Positions 8,297 through 17,046 of a stretch of DNA of 64,000 nucleotides are shown here, piece by piece. Source of the stretch: UMGS172 sp964424555 (GTDB lineage: Bacteria; Bacillota; Clostridia; Oscillospirales; Acutalibacteraceae); the NCBI GenBank assembly GCA_964424555.1, contig CAYRIX010000004.1, forward strand, positions 8,006-72,005, written 5' to 3'. A program made the position numbers and the translations under genes. Each line of letters opens with the position of its first letter. Within the stretch, counting starts at the first letter, position 1. The notes beneath the pieces are model-generated. The model made no database searches. It was not told the origin of the DNA and worked only from the letters and a program-made list of their open reading frames with translations.

Positions 8297-9706
8297 ATGA
8301 CAGGCAATTACAACGCTGACGCTGCAGCACTGTCTGTGGCACTGGCCACCGATGTGAATTTTGATGTGGTTCGACGTGACATAGTCATCGCCGAACGCAA
8401 GTGTTCACTTTTCTTTATGGATGCCTTTATTAAGGATGAGGTTTTTGAAAAGATTCTCGAGTTCTTGTACAAAATAGAGCCTAAAGAATTAAAGCACATC
8501 AAAAACATGCAGCAATTCTCTCTTTATAAAATGCCTTATGTTGAGGTCGACTGGAGCGGTGACAACAACACGCTCGTGACTGCAGTACTGTCGGGCCAGA
8601 CTGTTTTGATAGTTGATGGCATTTCTGACGCCTTACTTGTCGACACACGTACCTATCCCGTACGTTCAATAGACGAGCCCGACAAAGACCGCTCGCTTCG
8701 AGGCTCACGTGACGGCTTTGTTGAAACACTGATATTTAATACGGCAATGATACGACGTAGGATCCGTGACCCGAAGCTTCGATTCGAGCATCTGCAGGTT
8801 GGCACCTCTTCAAAGGTGGATGTTGCAATCGGTTATATGGACGGCAAGGCCGACAAAAAGACGGTTGATAAGCTTCGCAAAAAGCTCAAAGAAATTAATG
8901 TATCAAGCATCTCCATGACATCACAGGCCTTGTCGGAGCTGCTTATACCGTCCTCGTTTTTTAATCCGTTCCCGAAGGTACGTTTTTCGGAACGTCCAGA
9001 TTTCGCCTCAGCCTGTATATTAGAGGGTAAAATCATTCTGATAATGGATAATTCGCCGTCGGTAATGATATTCCCCAATTCGATAGCCGACTTTACAAAG
9101 GAGACCGACGACTACTATTTTCCACCGTTGACAGGAACATATGTTCGTATTGTTCGTATATTTGTATCCATCCTGACCGTCATTATGACACCCATAGTGC
9201 TCATTTTAATGAATGACCCTGAGCTGCTGCCAAACTGGCTAAGCTTCATAAATACCGATGACGAATATTCAATATCCATCTTCTTTCAGTTTTTGTTATT
9301 GGAATTGGTTATCGACGGTTTGCGGCTGGCCTCGCTCAATACACCTAACACCCTGTCATCGTCTCTTGGTATCATCGGCGGTCTTATTTTGGGTGAATTC
9401 GCAGTTGAAGCCGACTGGTTTGTGCCCGAAACTATTATGTATATGGCTTTTGTTGCTATTGCATCATTTGCACAGCCCAGCTTCGAGATGGGCTACGCAA
9501 TGAAATTCTGCCGAATTTTCTTGCTGATATTATCCGAATTCTTCGCTTTTTGGGGATTCTTCGGAGGTCTCGCCGCCATTTTACTGCTCGCAGGCTTTTC
9601 AAAAACCTTCAGCGGACGCAGTTACCTTTATCCGATAATTCCGTTTAATTTCAGCGAGCTTTCACGAATCTTTGTACGGACAAGTATACGAAATAAACAA
9701 CATTAG
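8297..9706 (+). CDS. spoVAF: SpoVAF, GerA-type spore germination membrane protein
   Basis: The 469-residue protein matches the GerA A-subunit/SpoVAF family: a soluble N-terminal half with LQVGTSSKVDVAIGYMDGKA and a C-terminal half with about five membrane segments, including LVIDGLRLASLNTPNTLSSS. It would sit in the inner spore membrane and take part in germination, with dipicolinic acid release through SpoVA proteins. It is called SpoVAF rather than a nutrient receptor because spoVAE follows directly and no gerB/gerC genes are present. The ATG follows GAAAGGAGC. Regulation by the forespore factor SigG is expected from the family, but I could not place a convincing SigG promoter. Confidence 0.88.
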   Translation: MTGNYNADAAALSVALATDVNFDVVRRDIVIAERKCSLFFMDAFIKDEVFEKILEFLYKIEPKELKHIKNMQQFSLYKMPYVEVDWSGDNNTLVTAVLSGQTVLIVDGISDALLVDTRTYPVRSIDEPDKDRSLRGSRDGFVETLIFNTAMIRRRIRDPKLRFEHLQVGTSSKVDVAIGYMDGKADKKTVDKLRKKLKEINVSSISMTSQALSELLIPSSFFNPFPKVRFSERPDFASACILEGKIILIMDNSPSVMIFPNSIADFTKETDDYYFPPLTGTYVRIVRIFVSILTVIMTPIVLILMNDPELLPNWLSFINTDDEYSISIFFQFLLLELVIDGLRLASLNTPNTLSSSLGIIGGLILGEFAVEADWFVPETIMYMAFVAIASFAQPSFEMGYAMKFCRIFLLILSEFFAFWGFFGGLAAILLLAGFSKTFSGRSYLYPIIPFNFSELSRIFVRTSIRNKQH

Positions 9707-9716
9707 GGAGATAATT

Positions 9717-10082
9717 ATGGACTTGATCATAGACTGTCTGAAAGCATTTTTGGTCGGTGGCATTATATGTGCCATAGGACAAGTACTCATTGACAAAACC
9801 AAGCTGACCCCTGCACGAATTCTTGTAACCTACGTGGTGTCGGGTGTTATACTAACTGCAATCGGGCTTTATGACTATCTCGTCGACCTCGGCGGCGCAG
9901 GAGCCACAGTGCCTCTGACAGGCTTCGGATACACCTTAGCATTGGGTGTGCAAAAGGCCGTTGACGAATACGGCTTGCTCGGTGCACTTACAGGCGGTCT
10001 TACCGCAACGGCAGGAGGCATAACGGCGGCTGTGACCTTCGGTTGGATAGCATCACTCATCTCCAAACCAAGAATGAAGTAG
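9717..10082 (+). CDS. spoVAE: SpoVAE, stage V sporulation protein
   Basis: The 121-residue membrane protein matches the SpoVAC/SpoVAE family, with the diagnostic IGQVLIDKTKLTPARILVTY and GGAGATVPLTGFGYTLALGV segments and about four hydrophobic stretches. SpoVA proteins form the channel for dipicolinic acid in the spore inner membrane. The start at 9717 follows AGGGAGATAATT; reading further upstream only overlaps spoVAF. It begins ten bases after the spoVAF stop, so the two form an operon. The usual SpoVAC and SpoVAD genes are not in this window, and the order F then E is the reverse of the Bacillus operon. Confidence 0.9.
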   Translation: MDLIIDCLKAFLVGGIICAIGQVLIDKTKLTPARILVTYVVSGVILTAIGLYDYLVDLGGAGATVPLTGFGYTLALGVQKAVDEYGLLGALTGGLTATAGGITAAVTFGWIASLISKPRMK

Positions 10083-10087
10083 CTCAA

Positions 10088-10103
10088 TGTTTCACGTGAA
10101 ACA
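10088..10103. promoter_or_regulatory. parS centromere site 1
   Basis: The 16-bp palindrome TGTTTCACGTGAAACA is a perfect match to the canonical bacterial parS sequence. ParB loads here as a CTP-dependent clamp and the site anchors origin segregation. It lies just upstream of parA, about 22 kb from the putative oriC. Confidence 0.97.
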
Positions 10104-10124
10104 CTGCCCTGCCGCACTGAATTG

Positions 10125-10140
10125 TGTTTCACGTGAAACG
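10125..10140. promoter_or_regulatory. parS centromere site 2
   Basis: TGTTTCACGTGAAACG differs from the consensus parS only at the last base. It lies 37 bp (centre to centre) from the first site, in the same intergenic gap before parA. Confidence 0.95.
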
Positions 10141-10166
10141 TTACAAAAATAAATTGGGTTTTCCTC

Positions 10167-10195
10167 TTTACAAACGGTCATGTTTTCATTATAAT
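10167..10195 (+). promoter_or_regulatory. Promoter of parA
   Basis: TTTACA at 10167-10172 and TATAAT at 10190-10195 have a 17-base spacer. The promoter lies 27 bp downstream of parS site 2, so ParB bound there could influence parAB expression. Confidence 0.65.
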
Positions 10196-10255
10196 ATATA
10201 GGCATACACTTGAAATTAACTTGGCTGACAGACTCGGCCGTTCGGAGGAAACGCT

Positions 10256-11026
10256 TTGGGCAAAATAATAGCCATTATAAATCAAAAAGGCGGTGTCGGA
10301 AAAACAACCACCGCCGTTAATTTGGCCGCAGGAATCGGTATCTTAGGCAAAAAGGTACTGCTTGTCGATGCCGACCCGCAAGGCAACTCGACCAGCGGCT
10401 ACGGCATAAACAAGCGAGAAATAAAAGCATCCTCCTATGACCTGTTGGTCACGGGAGCTCACGCAAAAGAGGCAGTAGTGCCAACGGAATTCAAAAATGT
10501 TTCGGTCATTCCCGCCAATATCGACCTTGCAGGTGCCGAGGTCGAGCTTATTTCAATAAGTAAGCGTGAAAGTCAGTTAAAAACCGCCTTGTCGCTTATA
10601 AAGGACGATTTTGACTACATATTTATCGACTGTCCGCCGTCATTGGGTCTTATAACAATTAACGCTTTGACCGCATCCGACTCGTTTTTCGTGCCCGTAC
10701 AGTGTGAGTACTATGCACTCGAAGGGCTTTCACAGTTGATAACCACCGTCAGACAAATAAAAATGGGATACAACCCTGACCTTGAGCTTGAGGGTGTGTT
10801 GCTGACCATGTTTGACGGCCGTCTCAACCTGACACAGCAGGTCGTAGGAGAGATCAAGAAGTACTTTGCGAAAGAGCTGTACAAGACCACCATTCCGCGT
10901 GGCGTAAGGCTTTCCGAGGCACCGTCCTACGGCAGTCCGATACAGTATTACGATGCTCGTTGCAAGGGTGCCGATGCTTATAACGACTTAGCAAAGGAAT
11001 TCGTAAAACGCAACAAAAAGAAATAA
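10256..11026 (+). CDS. parA: ParA/Soj chromosome partitioning ATPase
   Basis: This 256-residue ATPase carries the deviant Walker A motif KGGVGKTT at residues 11-18, the LVDADPQGNS motif and the YIFIDCPPSLG Walker B region, all diagnostic of chromosomal ParA/Soj. It forms nucleoid-bound dimers that interact with ParB-parS complexes to segregate origins, and in spore-formers it also modulates DnaA. The start is TTG at 10256, preceded by CGGAGG; no ATG fits. parB follows after a 66-base gap containing a short hairpin repeat. Confidence 0.96.
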   Translation: MGKIIAIINQKGGVGKTTTAVNLAAGIGILGKKVLLVDADPQGNSTSGYGINKREIKASSYDLLVTGAHAKEAVVPTEFKNVSVIPANIDLAGAEVELISISKRESQLKTALSLIKDDFDYIFIDCPPSLGLITINALTASDSFFVPVQCEYYALEGLSQLITTVRQIKMGYNPDLELEGVLLTMFDGRLNLTQQVVGEIKKYFAKELYKTTIPRGVRLSEAPSYGSPIQYYDARCKGADAYNDLAKEFVKRNKKK

Positions 11027-11053
11027 GTAGGGAACGACGCCCTCGTCGTTCCG
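11027..11053. repeat. GTAGGG...CCG hairpin repeat between parA and parB
   Basis: A 27-bp element begins directly after the parA stop codon. It starts GTAGGG, ends CCG and forms the stem GGAACGACG/CGTCGTTCC. It belongs to the same short-repeat family as those at 27141, 27301, 30170, 30217, 60470 and 60514, with a different stem sequence. Confidence 0.8.
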
Positions 11054-11092
11054 AATCGAATTTGTCAATGTAATAAGTAAGGGAGGATTATT

Positions 11093-11938
11093 ATGGCCGT
11101 AAAAAAAGGCGGTCTTGGACGAGGCTTTGACTCGCTGTTCACCGACAACGCCGTCGAATCCAAACCCAATGCCGAATTAAGGTTGTCACAGATAGTTCCC
11201 AACCGTGATCAGCCACGAAAGATATTTGATGATGCCGCATTGCGAGAGCTTGCCGACAGCATCTCAAAGCACGGACTCATTCAGCCGTTGCTCGTCCGAC
11301 CGATGGACGATGGCAGCTACCAGATAGTCGCAGGTGAGCGCCGTTGGAGAGCATCACGGCTGGCAGGGCTCGAAAAGGTGCCCGTAGTCATCAAGGAAAT
11401 GTCCGATAACGAGGCAATGGAGCTGGCGCTGATAGAAAACCTGCAGCGCGAAGACCTTAACCCCATAGAAGAGGCCGAGGGCTATAAAGTGCTGATGGAT
11501 ACATACTCAATGACGCAGGAGCAGGTCGCAACAAGGGTCGGAAAATCACGACCCGCAATAGCCAACGCCTTGCGTCTGTTGGGATTGACCGAGGAGGAAA
11601 AAGAGGCTCTGTCAAAAGGCGAGATAACCTCGGGCCATGCAAGAGCTTTGCTCAGCTTTCCCGATTCCGAATTTCGCCGTCAGGCGTTTGAGCTTGCCAA
11701 AGCAGGAGCGTCGGTTCGTGAGATCGAGCGCATCTCAAAGCAACAAACCCCCGGTATAACCATGAAAAAGCCCCGTATACGCAACAAGACCTATGTCGAG
11801 GTCGAGGCGGCAATAGCCGAGCAGTTGGGTCGCAAGGTCAAGCTGTCGGGCAACGGAAAATCGGGCACCCTGCAAATCGAATTTTTCAACGAGGAAGACC
11901 TTTTTGACCTCGCCAAAAAGTTAACGGGCGAAAGGTAA
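11093..11938 (+). CDS. parB: ParB/Spo0J chromosome partitioning protein
   Basis: This 281-residue ParB has the N-terminal GLGRGFDSLF segment that contacts ParA, a CTP-binding ParB/Srx domain with IVAGERRWRASRLAGL and ALIENLQREDLNPIEEAEGY, a helix-turn-helix (TQEQVATRVGKSRPAIANAL) that reads parS, and a C-terminal dimerisation region. It spreads from parS, recruits SMC condensin and stimulates ParA ATPase. The ATG follows GGGAGGATTATT. Both parS sites lie about 1 kb upstream, before parA. Confidence 0.97.
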   Translation: MAVKKGGLGRGFDSLFTDNAVESKPNAELRLSQIVPNRDQPRKIFDDAALRELADSISKHGLIQPLLVRPMDDGSYQIVAGERRWRASRLAGLEKVPVVIKEMSDNEAMELALIENLQREDLNPIEEAEGYKVLMDTYSMTQEQVATRVGKSRPAIANALRLLGLTEEEKEALSKGEITSGHARALLSFPDSEFRRQAFELAKAGASVREIERISKQQTPGITMKKPRIRNKTYVEVEAAIAEQLGRKVKLSGNGKSGTLQIEFFNEEDLFDLAKKLTGER

Positions 11939-11960
11939 AACACAATATATTGTGTTTTTA
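11937..11960 (+). terminator. Possible terminator after parB
   Basis: An AT-rich palindrome, ACACAATATATTGTGT, lies directly after the parB stop codon and is followed by TTTTTATT. The stem is weak, so this is only a possible terminator. Confidence 0.45.
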
Positions 11961-12013
11961 TTAAATTACCTATACATAATATTGTATGCCATGTGGCAGA
12001 ACGGAGAATAAAA

Positions 12014-13297
12014 ATGCTTGATATTAAATTTTTAAGAGAAAATCCCGAGATCGTACGCGAGAACATCAAGAAGAAGTTTCAGGATACAAAGCTTCCGCTG
12101 GTAGACGAGGCTATCGACCTTGATGCCAAAAAGCGAGCCGCTCAAGGTGAGGCCGATTCCCTGCGTGCTGAGCGCAATGCCATTTCCAAGCAGATCGGCA
12201 TGTTTATGGCCAAGGGCCAAAAGGAGGATGCCGAGAATGCGAAGAAAAAGGTCGGTGAATTTGCCGCCCGTTTGGCCGAGCTTGAGGTACTTGAGGCAGA
12301 GTACGATGAAAAACTCACAACCGTTATGATGACCATTCCGAACATCATTGACGACTCGGTCCCCATAGGCAAGGACGATTCTGAAAACGTTGAGGTTCAG
12401 CGCTACGGAGAGCCTGTTGTTCCCGATTTTGAAATTCCCTATCACACCGAGATAATGGAAAAATTCGAGGGCATCGACCTCGACAGCGCACGTAAGGTGG
12501 CAGGCAACGGCTTCTACTATCTCATGGGCGATATTGCACGTCTGCACTCAGCCGTCATCTCCTATGCCCGTGATTTCATGATAAACCGTGGCTTTACCTA
12601 CTGTGTACCGCCGTTTATGATCCGCTCCAACGTTGTTACAGGCGTTATGTCTTTTGCCGAGATGGATGCCATGATGTACAAGATCGAGGGCGAGGATCTT
12701 TACCTTATCGGCACCTCTGAGCACAGTATGATCGGTAAGTTTATCGACACAATTACCCCCGAAGAGAAGCTCCCCTACACCTTGACCAGCTACTCACCCT
12801 GCTTCAGAAAGGAAAAGGGTGCACACGGCATCGAGGAGCGTGGTGTTTACCGTATCCATCAGTTTGAAAAGCAGGAAATGATCGTTGTATGTAAGCCCGA
12901 GGAGTCGAGAATGTGGTTTGACAAGCTCTGGCAGAACACCGTTGACCTGTTCCGTTCGCTCGATATTCCCGTACGTACTCTCGAATGCTGCTCGGGTGAC
13001 CTTGCAGACCTTAAGGTTAAATCGGTCGACGTCGAGGCATGGTCGCCGAGACAGAAGAAGTATTTTGAGGTCGGCTCATGCTCCAATCTGACCGACGCAC
13101 AGGCTCGCAGACTTAAGATCCGTGTCAAGGGTAAAAACGGCAACTATCTTGCCCACACGCTCAATAACACCGTTGTCGCACCTCCGAGAATGCTTATCGC
13201 TTTCCTTGAAAACAATCTGCAGGAAGACGGTAGTGTCCGCATACCCGAGGCTCTCCGTCCTTACATGGGCGGTATGGAAAAGATCGTCAAGAAATAA
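12014..13297 (+). CDS. serS: Seryl-tRNA synthetase
   Basis: This 427-residue class II synthetase charges tRNA-Ser with serine. It has an N-terminal antiparallel coiled coil (about residues 30-100) that grips the tRNA long arm, and the catalytic motifs LIGTSEHSMIGKF, SPCFRKEKGAHGIEERGVYR (motif 2) and a C-terminal NNTVVAPPRMLIAFLENN (motif 3). The ATG at 12014 begins MLDIKFLRENPEIV, the usual SerRS start, and follows CGGAGAATAAAA; a GTG at 11993 is rejected. No T-box leader is visible in the short upstream gap. The thioesterase gene starts three bases after the stop. Confidence 0.97.
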   Translation: MLDIKFLRENPEIVRENIKKKFQDTKLPLVDEAIDLDAKKRAAQGEADSLRAERNAISKQIGMFMAKGQKEDAENAKKKVGEFAARLAELEVLEAEYDEKLTTVMMTIPNIIDDSVPIGKDDSENVEVQRYGEPVVPDFEIPYHTEIMEKFEGIDLDSARKVAGNGFYYLMGDIARLHSAVISYARDFMINRGFTYCVPPFMIRSNVVTGVMSFAEMDAMMYKIEGEDLYLIGTSEHSMIGKFIDTITPEEKLPYTLTSYSPCFRKEKGAHGIEERGVYRIHQFEKQEMIVVCKPEESRMWFDKLWQNTVDLFRSLDIPVRTLECCSGDLADLKVKSVDVEAWSPRQKKYFEVGSCSNLTDAQARRLKIRVKGKNGNYLAHTLNNTVVAPPRMLIAFLENNLQEDGSVRIPEALRPYMGGMEKIVKK

Positions 13298-13300
13298 GCC

Positions 13301-14044
13301 ATGGGTACTATATTAAACAAAACAGCATACGAATGGGAAACCGTAGTTACCAGCTTTGATGTGGACATGTTCAACCGACTTAAGCTGTCAAGCCTTATGA
13401 AGCTGCAGCAGGAGAGCGGCGGTATGCACCTTCACGAGTTCGGCACGACATCGGAGGACATGCGAAAAAACCACCATCTTGGCTTCATTTTTACAAAAAT
13501 GAACATCGCTGTTCGTTGTCTTCCCAAGGCTCAAGACAAAATCATAATCAGAACGTGGTGCAGCGGATTAAAGGGTGTACGCTTTACACGTAACTATATA
13601 GTTTTTGATTCCCAACGCAACATTATGACCGAGGCCAAGGTCGAGGTCACAACACTCGACCTTGAAACAAGAAAGATCGTTCGACCCAGTCAGATAGACG
13701 GATTTGAGGACTTTCTTTATAACGACGATCTTGAAAACGGTGCCGATTATCCGACTAAGCTACCTGTACCGCAGGATATTTCAGTCGCTTACCGACGTCC
13801 TGTCAGATTTTCGGATATCGACTACAACGGCCACGTCAACAACACGGTATATGCCGATATGGCGCTTGACTGCCTTGAGCCCGAAGTTTTAAACGCTCCG
13901 ATAAAGGGCTTCGAAATAAATTTCGTAAACGAGGTAAGACCCCGTGAGACTATAGAGGTGGCCATGGCAAAAACGCCTGACGGATACATCTTTACAGGCA
14001 CCGCCGAGGATCGCCAGAGCTTTATTGCAAAGCTTACTATTTAA
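13301..14044 (+). CDS. Acyl-ACP thioesterase (FatA/FatB-like)
   Basis: This 247-residue double hot-dog protein resembles bacterial acyl-ACP thioesterases, which release free fatty acids from acyl carrier protein. The N-terminal hot-dog carries LKLSSLMKLQQESGGMHLHE and IIIRTWCSG; the C-terminal hot-dog has the conserved RFSDIDYNGHVNNTVYADMA, holding the Asp-Asn-His catalytic group. The start is three bases after serS, so it is probably co-transcribed. It could supply free fatty acids for the FakA/DegV route, but that link is inference. Confidence 0.9.
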   Translation: MGTILNKTAYEWETVVTSFDVDMFNRLKLSSLMKLQQESGGMHLHEFGTTSEDMRKNHHLGFIFTKMNIAVRCLPKAQDKIIIRTWCSGLKGVRFTRNYIVFDSQRNIMTEAKVEVTTLDLETRKIVRPSQIDGFEDFLYNDDLENGADYPTKLPVPQDISVAYRRPVRFSDIDYNGHVNNTVYADMALDCLEPEVLNAPIKGFEINFVNEVRPRETIEVAMAKTPDGYIFTGTAEDRQSFIAKLTI

Positions 14045-14051
14045 AAAACAT

Positions 14052-14098
14052 AAAAAAGTACACGCTTGTCCAAATTCTTGGCAAGCGTGTACTTTTAT
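14052..14098. terminator. Bidirectional terminator after the thioesterase gene
   Basis: A 15-bp perfect stem (14054-14068 with 14082-14096) is flanked by A-tracts and T-rich sequence. It overlaps the stop codon of the convergent GNAT gene. Confidence 0.85.
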
Positions 14099-14529
14099 AT
14101 ATCCTTGTACATCTGTCCGTATGGCATTTCCTTAAACCCAAACCGTCGGTAAAGCCGCACGGCACCGCCGTTTTCGGGCTCAACCTCAAGTCGGTAACGC
14201 TTAGCAGGTATGTTGGCTTCAAGAAACTCGAAAAATTCGCTCCCTAACCCTTTAGACCGAGCGTCAGGTTCAACATAAAGCTCCTCTATCCAAACAACAA
14301 GCCCTCCCGCCTCCTGCGAAAAGGTTTTGGCGATCAAGGCATACCCCTTTGGCTGATCGCCGTCCACCAACAGAAAGCACTCGGCATAGACCTCAGAACG
14401 CATCAGCTCTTGAAAGGTCACCTCGAAATGCCGTTCGGGTATCTTGGCCATGACGGCCTCGGTAGAATAAAATTTTTTGGCAAATTCGATGTAGGTTTCC
14501 CTATCGTCATGCGTCAGTCTTCTTATCAT
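14095..14529 (-). CDS. GNAT family N-acetyltransferase
   Basis: This 144-residue protein has the GNAT fold: EELYVEPDARSKGLGSEFFE covers beta-4 and the acetyl-CoA pyrophosphate loop (variant of R/Q-x-x-G-x-G/A), followed by RLEVEPENGGAVRLYRRFGF near the end. It transfers an acetyl group from acetyl-CoA to an unknown amine. The ATG at 14529 follows AGAGGAAAAAG, a sequence that lies within the end of the upstream VanZ gene, so the two overlap and are probably translationally coupled. Confidence 0.88.
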   Translation of the reverse strand: MIRRLTHDDRETYIEFAKKFYSTEAVMAKIPERHFEVTFQELMRSEVYAECFLLVDGDQPKGYALIAKTFSQEAGGLVVWIEELYVEPDARSKGLGSEFFEFLEANIPAKRYRLEVEPENGGAVRLYRRFGFKEMPYGQMYKDI

Positions 14530-15028
14530 CAATCTTTTTCCTCTTCATTAAACTATTTATCAGCCACGCTGCCGCAAAAAACACCGTCGCTCCGCATATG
14601 GCTCCCACAAAATCTATGGTGACATCAAGCAATCTACAGGCCCGTCCCGACACAAAATGCTGATGTATCTCATCACTTACGGCATAAACAAGGCATATAA
14701 CAGGTGAGACAAGCAAGCCCTTTACACCCTTTATCGAAAATGACCTCAGCATGTTGGAAGCAAGCAGTCCCAACAGGGCATACTCCCACATGTGTGCGGC
14801 CTTGCGCACAATAAACTGCCAGCTTTCGATAACCTTGACCTGCTCCGCTTCAGGCAGTGTTTTGAAGTCTGTGTCGACCAGGCTGACCACCTTTTCGATA
14901 ATACCTCCGCTCATGGCACTGGAGCTTGATGCCGTCTTGGCCGAAAACGAAAAAATTACCGCCATCCAGACCAACACGACCAAAACCGACAACACTCTGT
15001 CAACATATTTTAGCTTCAATCCTCTCAC
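14507..15028 (-). CDS. VanZ-like family membrane protein
   Basis: The 173-residue product has about four hydrophobic segments and VanZ family landmarks: IFSFSAKTASSS near the first helix, a RKAAHMWEYALLGLLASNML segment and AVSDEIHQHFVSGRACRLLD. VanZ itself gives low-level teicoplanin resistance; most family members have no known function. The start is a GTG at 15028 after AAAGGCG. It overlaps the downstream GNAT gene by 23 bases. Confidence 0.88.
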   Translation of the reverse strand: MRGLKLKYVDRVLSVLVVLVWMAVIFSFSAKTASSSSAMSGGIIEKVVSLVDTDFKTLPEAEQVKVIESWQFIVRKAAHMWEYALLGLLASNMLRSFSIKGVKGLLVSPVICLVYAVSDEIHQHFVSGRACRLLDVTIDFVGAICGATVFFAAAWLINSLMKRKKIDDKKTDA

Positions 15029-15132
15029 CGCCTTTGTACCGATTTTACCACACCGACTCCAAAATTACAACCCGAAACCTTAGCCACCGCATAATTCCTG
15101 CTTTATCGGGCCAAACTGTTGTTGGTGATAGA

Positions 15133-15684
15133 ATGAAAAAATTAGCCGCCTTTTCCCTGTCGTTAAGTATTGCAACGTTGCTTTTTACACTGACCGCAAT
15201 AGTCTGCCTCGGACTGACCTACATTTCGGACAAAAAAAGCCTCTCCGCCCCCTCATCCGAAGCCTCTGTTTCAACCGACACCAAGCAGTCGATAACGGTC
15301 CTTGTTGTCTATAAAGACGAACAAAACTGCTTTTTGAGTCGTTTGTTTTTGGATCTCAATAACGGCCGTTGTCACGGTGAGACGCTTGATTACGAGGACT
15401 TCGACAAAAACCACTCAAAATTTATCATAACCGGCAAAGATTTTTTCATTAAAATTGCTGACAGATACGGGGGTTTGGTGTATAATGAGGATAATGGGGC
15501 AATATCATTGTTAACAGGCAAGCAGGCGGTGTCGGTGCTGGATGCCGAGCTTTTCACCGAGTTCTGTGTTCAGCTTTGCTCGACCGCATCAAACGACAGT
15601 CTTTACGACCTGTTCGTGTTGCTTGCCGACAACACCGAAAATAATCTGAATTACCCCGATTTTTATAATGCTATCGACCCTTAG
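15133..15684 (+). CDS. Membrane-anchored protein of unknown function
   Basis: I do not recognise this 183-residue protein. It has one N-terminal membrane segment (about residues 5-30, SLSLSIATLLFTLTAIVCLG), a Ser/Thr-rich linker and an external alpha/beta domain beginning ITVLVVYKDEQN. The ATG at 15133 is preferred because GGTGATAGA precedes it and the sequence upstream lies antisense to vanZ. It ends 12 bases before the transglutaminase-like lipoprotein gene, so both probably act together at the cell surface. Confidence 0.75.
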   Translation: MKKLAAFSLSLSIATLLFTLTAIVCLGLTYISDKKSLSAPSSEASVSTDTKQSITVLVVYKDEQNCFLSRLFLDLNNGRCHGETLDYEDFDKNHSKFIITGKDFFIKIADRYGGLVYNEDNGAISLLTGKQAVSVLDAELFTEFCVQLCSTASNDSLYDLFVLLADNTENNLNYPDFYNAIDP

Positions 15685-15696
15685 AAAGGCTAAAAT

Positions 15697-16938
15697 ATGA
15701 AAAAACTGATCTCCGTTATCCTCTGCTTGCTGTTGCTTGCGGGCTGTAGTATCGGCATCGGGCCTTTTGGCGACCGAAACTCAGCAGGCACGACCGTCTC
15801 CCTACCCTCTGAAAACGAGGTTTCGGCAAGCTTCGACATTTACCCCGATAATTCTCCTTTTTCGGTCACGGGTCGGTTTGAGCGCACCGACTACCCTCAT
15901 CTCAACAACCGGCAAAAGGCGATTTACCGTGCTCTGGACGATGCCGTTTATAAAATGCAGACAGGCTACATATCGGTTGGCTCTTGCACCACCTCGGATA
16001 TCGACCTTGTTTATCATGCCTTGAGAAACGACCGCCCCGAGTATTTCTGGTTGCCCAACACCTATCTGATTAAAAGCTCCGAGCAAAACACCGAGATATG
16101 CTTCGCCAAAACCGAAGCCGATTGGCCTTGTTCAAAAGCCGAGCGCTCAAAGGCCGAAAAAAACATCAAGATACTCCTCACGGGCTTTGTTTCGAGTCTG
16201 GACAATGACCTGTCGGAATATGAGCTCGAGCTCAAGGCTCATGATTGGCTGACCGAGCGTGTGAGCTATGACAAAAACGCAATGGCCTCACCAAAGAACA
16301 ACCACTGCGCATGGAATATCGATGGTGCTTTTCTTAACAGCTTGGCGGTCTGTGAGGGTTATTCACGTGCTATGCAGGTTCTGCTGTTCTCGGTTGGAAT
16401 CGAGTGCGGTATAGTTGTAGGCGAAACCAACGAGGCGCACATGTGGAATACCGTAAAGATCGACGGAAAATGGTATCACTTAGACGCAACCCACAACGAT
16501 GCAGGGGCAGAGCCTTACCACTTTTTCTTTAACGTATCCACCGAATATTTACTTAGAAGCCGCACCATCGACCCCACTGCCGATAAGCTGACCTCCACCT
16601 CCGAACGGTTGGGCAGGTTTAATGTTTTTCTGCCGTCGTGCACCTCAAACGATATGAATTATCATATTGTCAACAACCTTTACATAGGCTCTTTATCACA
16701 GGTGGAATCAACCGTTGTCAGCACGATCTGTCAGGCTGTACGCTCAAAAGCAAATTCGGTTGAGCTGGCAGTGTCTCCCGATATCGGTTTCGTCTTCGGA
16801 CAAACCGATGCCGCCGAATTCTTTGACCTGCAGCGTTGCATCTCGGCCGCCAATGCCGAGCTTTCACGGTCACAGCAGATACGCTCCTATTCTTACGGTG
16901 GCATAGACGGTGTTTTGGGCTTTGTTGTATCATGGTAA
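15697..16938 (+). CDS. Transglutaminase-like lipoprotein
   Basis: This 413-residue protein begins with a lipoprotein signal (LLLLAGC, Cys17) and contains a transglutaminase/protease-like domain near residues 185-270. The cysteine-protease-type triad is complete: Cys219 in VCEGYSRA, His248 in AHMWN and Asp263 in HLDATHND. Such domains hydrolyse or cross-link peptide amides, often in cell wall or surface protein processing. The C-terminal 130 residues are unassigned. It shares an operon with the membrane-anchored gene just upstream. Confidence 0.88.
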   Translation: MKKLISVILCLLLLAGCSIGIGPFGDRNSAGTTVSLPSENEVSASFDIYPDNSPFSVTGRFERTDYPHLNNRQKAIYRALDDAVYKMQTGYISVGSCTTSDIDLVYHALRNDRPEYFWLPNTYLIKSSEQNTEICFAKTEADWPCSKAERSKAEKNIKILLTGFVSSLDNDLSEYELELKAHDWLTERVSYDKNAMASPKNNHCAWNIDGAFLNSLAVCEGYSRAMQVLLFSVGIECGIVVGETNEAHMWNTVKIDGKWYHLDATHNDAGAEPYHFFFNVSTEYLLRSRTIDPTADKLTSTSERLGRFNVFLPSCTSNDMNYHIVNNLYIGSLSQVESTVVSTICQAVRSKANSVELAVSPDIGFVFGQTDAAEFFDLQRCISAANAELSRSQQIRSYSYGGIDGVLGFVVSW

Positions 16939-17046
16939 GTATAAAATTTTCAACAAAGTTACATTTTTAACACTCTGTTAATATTTATATGATATCATTA
17001 GCAATCAATATTGTTAACTACTTAAACATTTGAAAGGACCGCATGT

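Noticed and set aside
11939..12013. T-box leader before serS
   Set aside because: The gap is only 75 bases and contains neither a stem I nor the TGGNACCGCG-type box.
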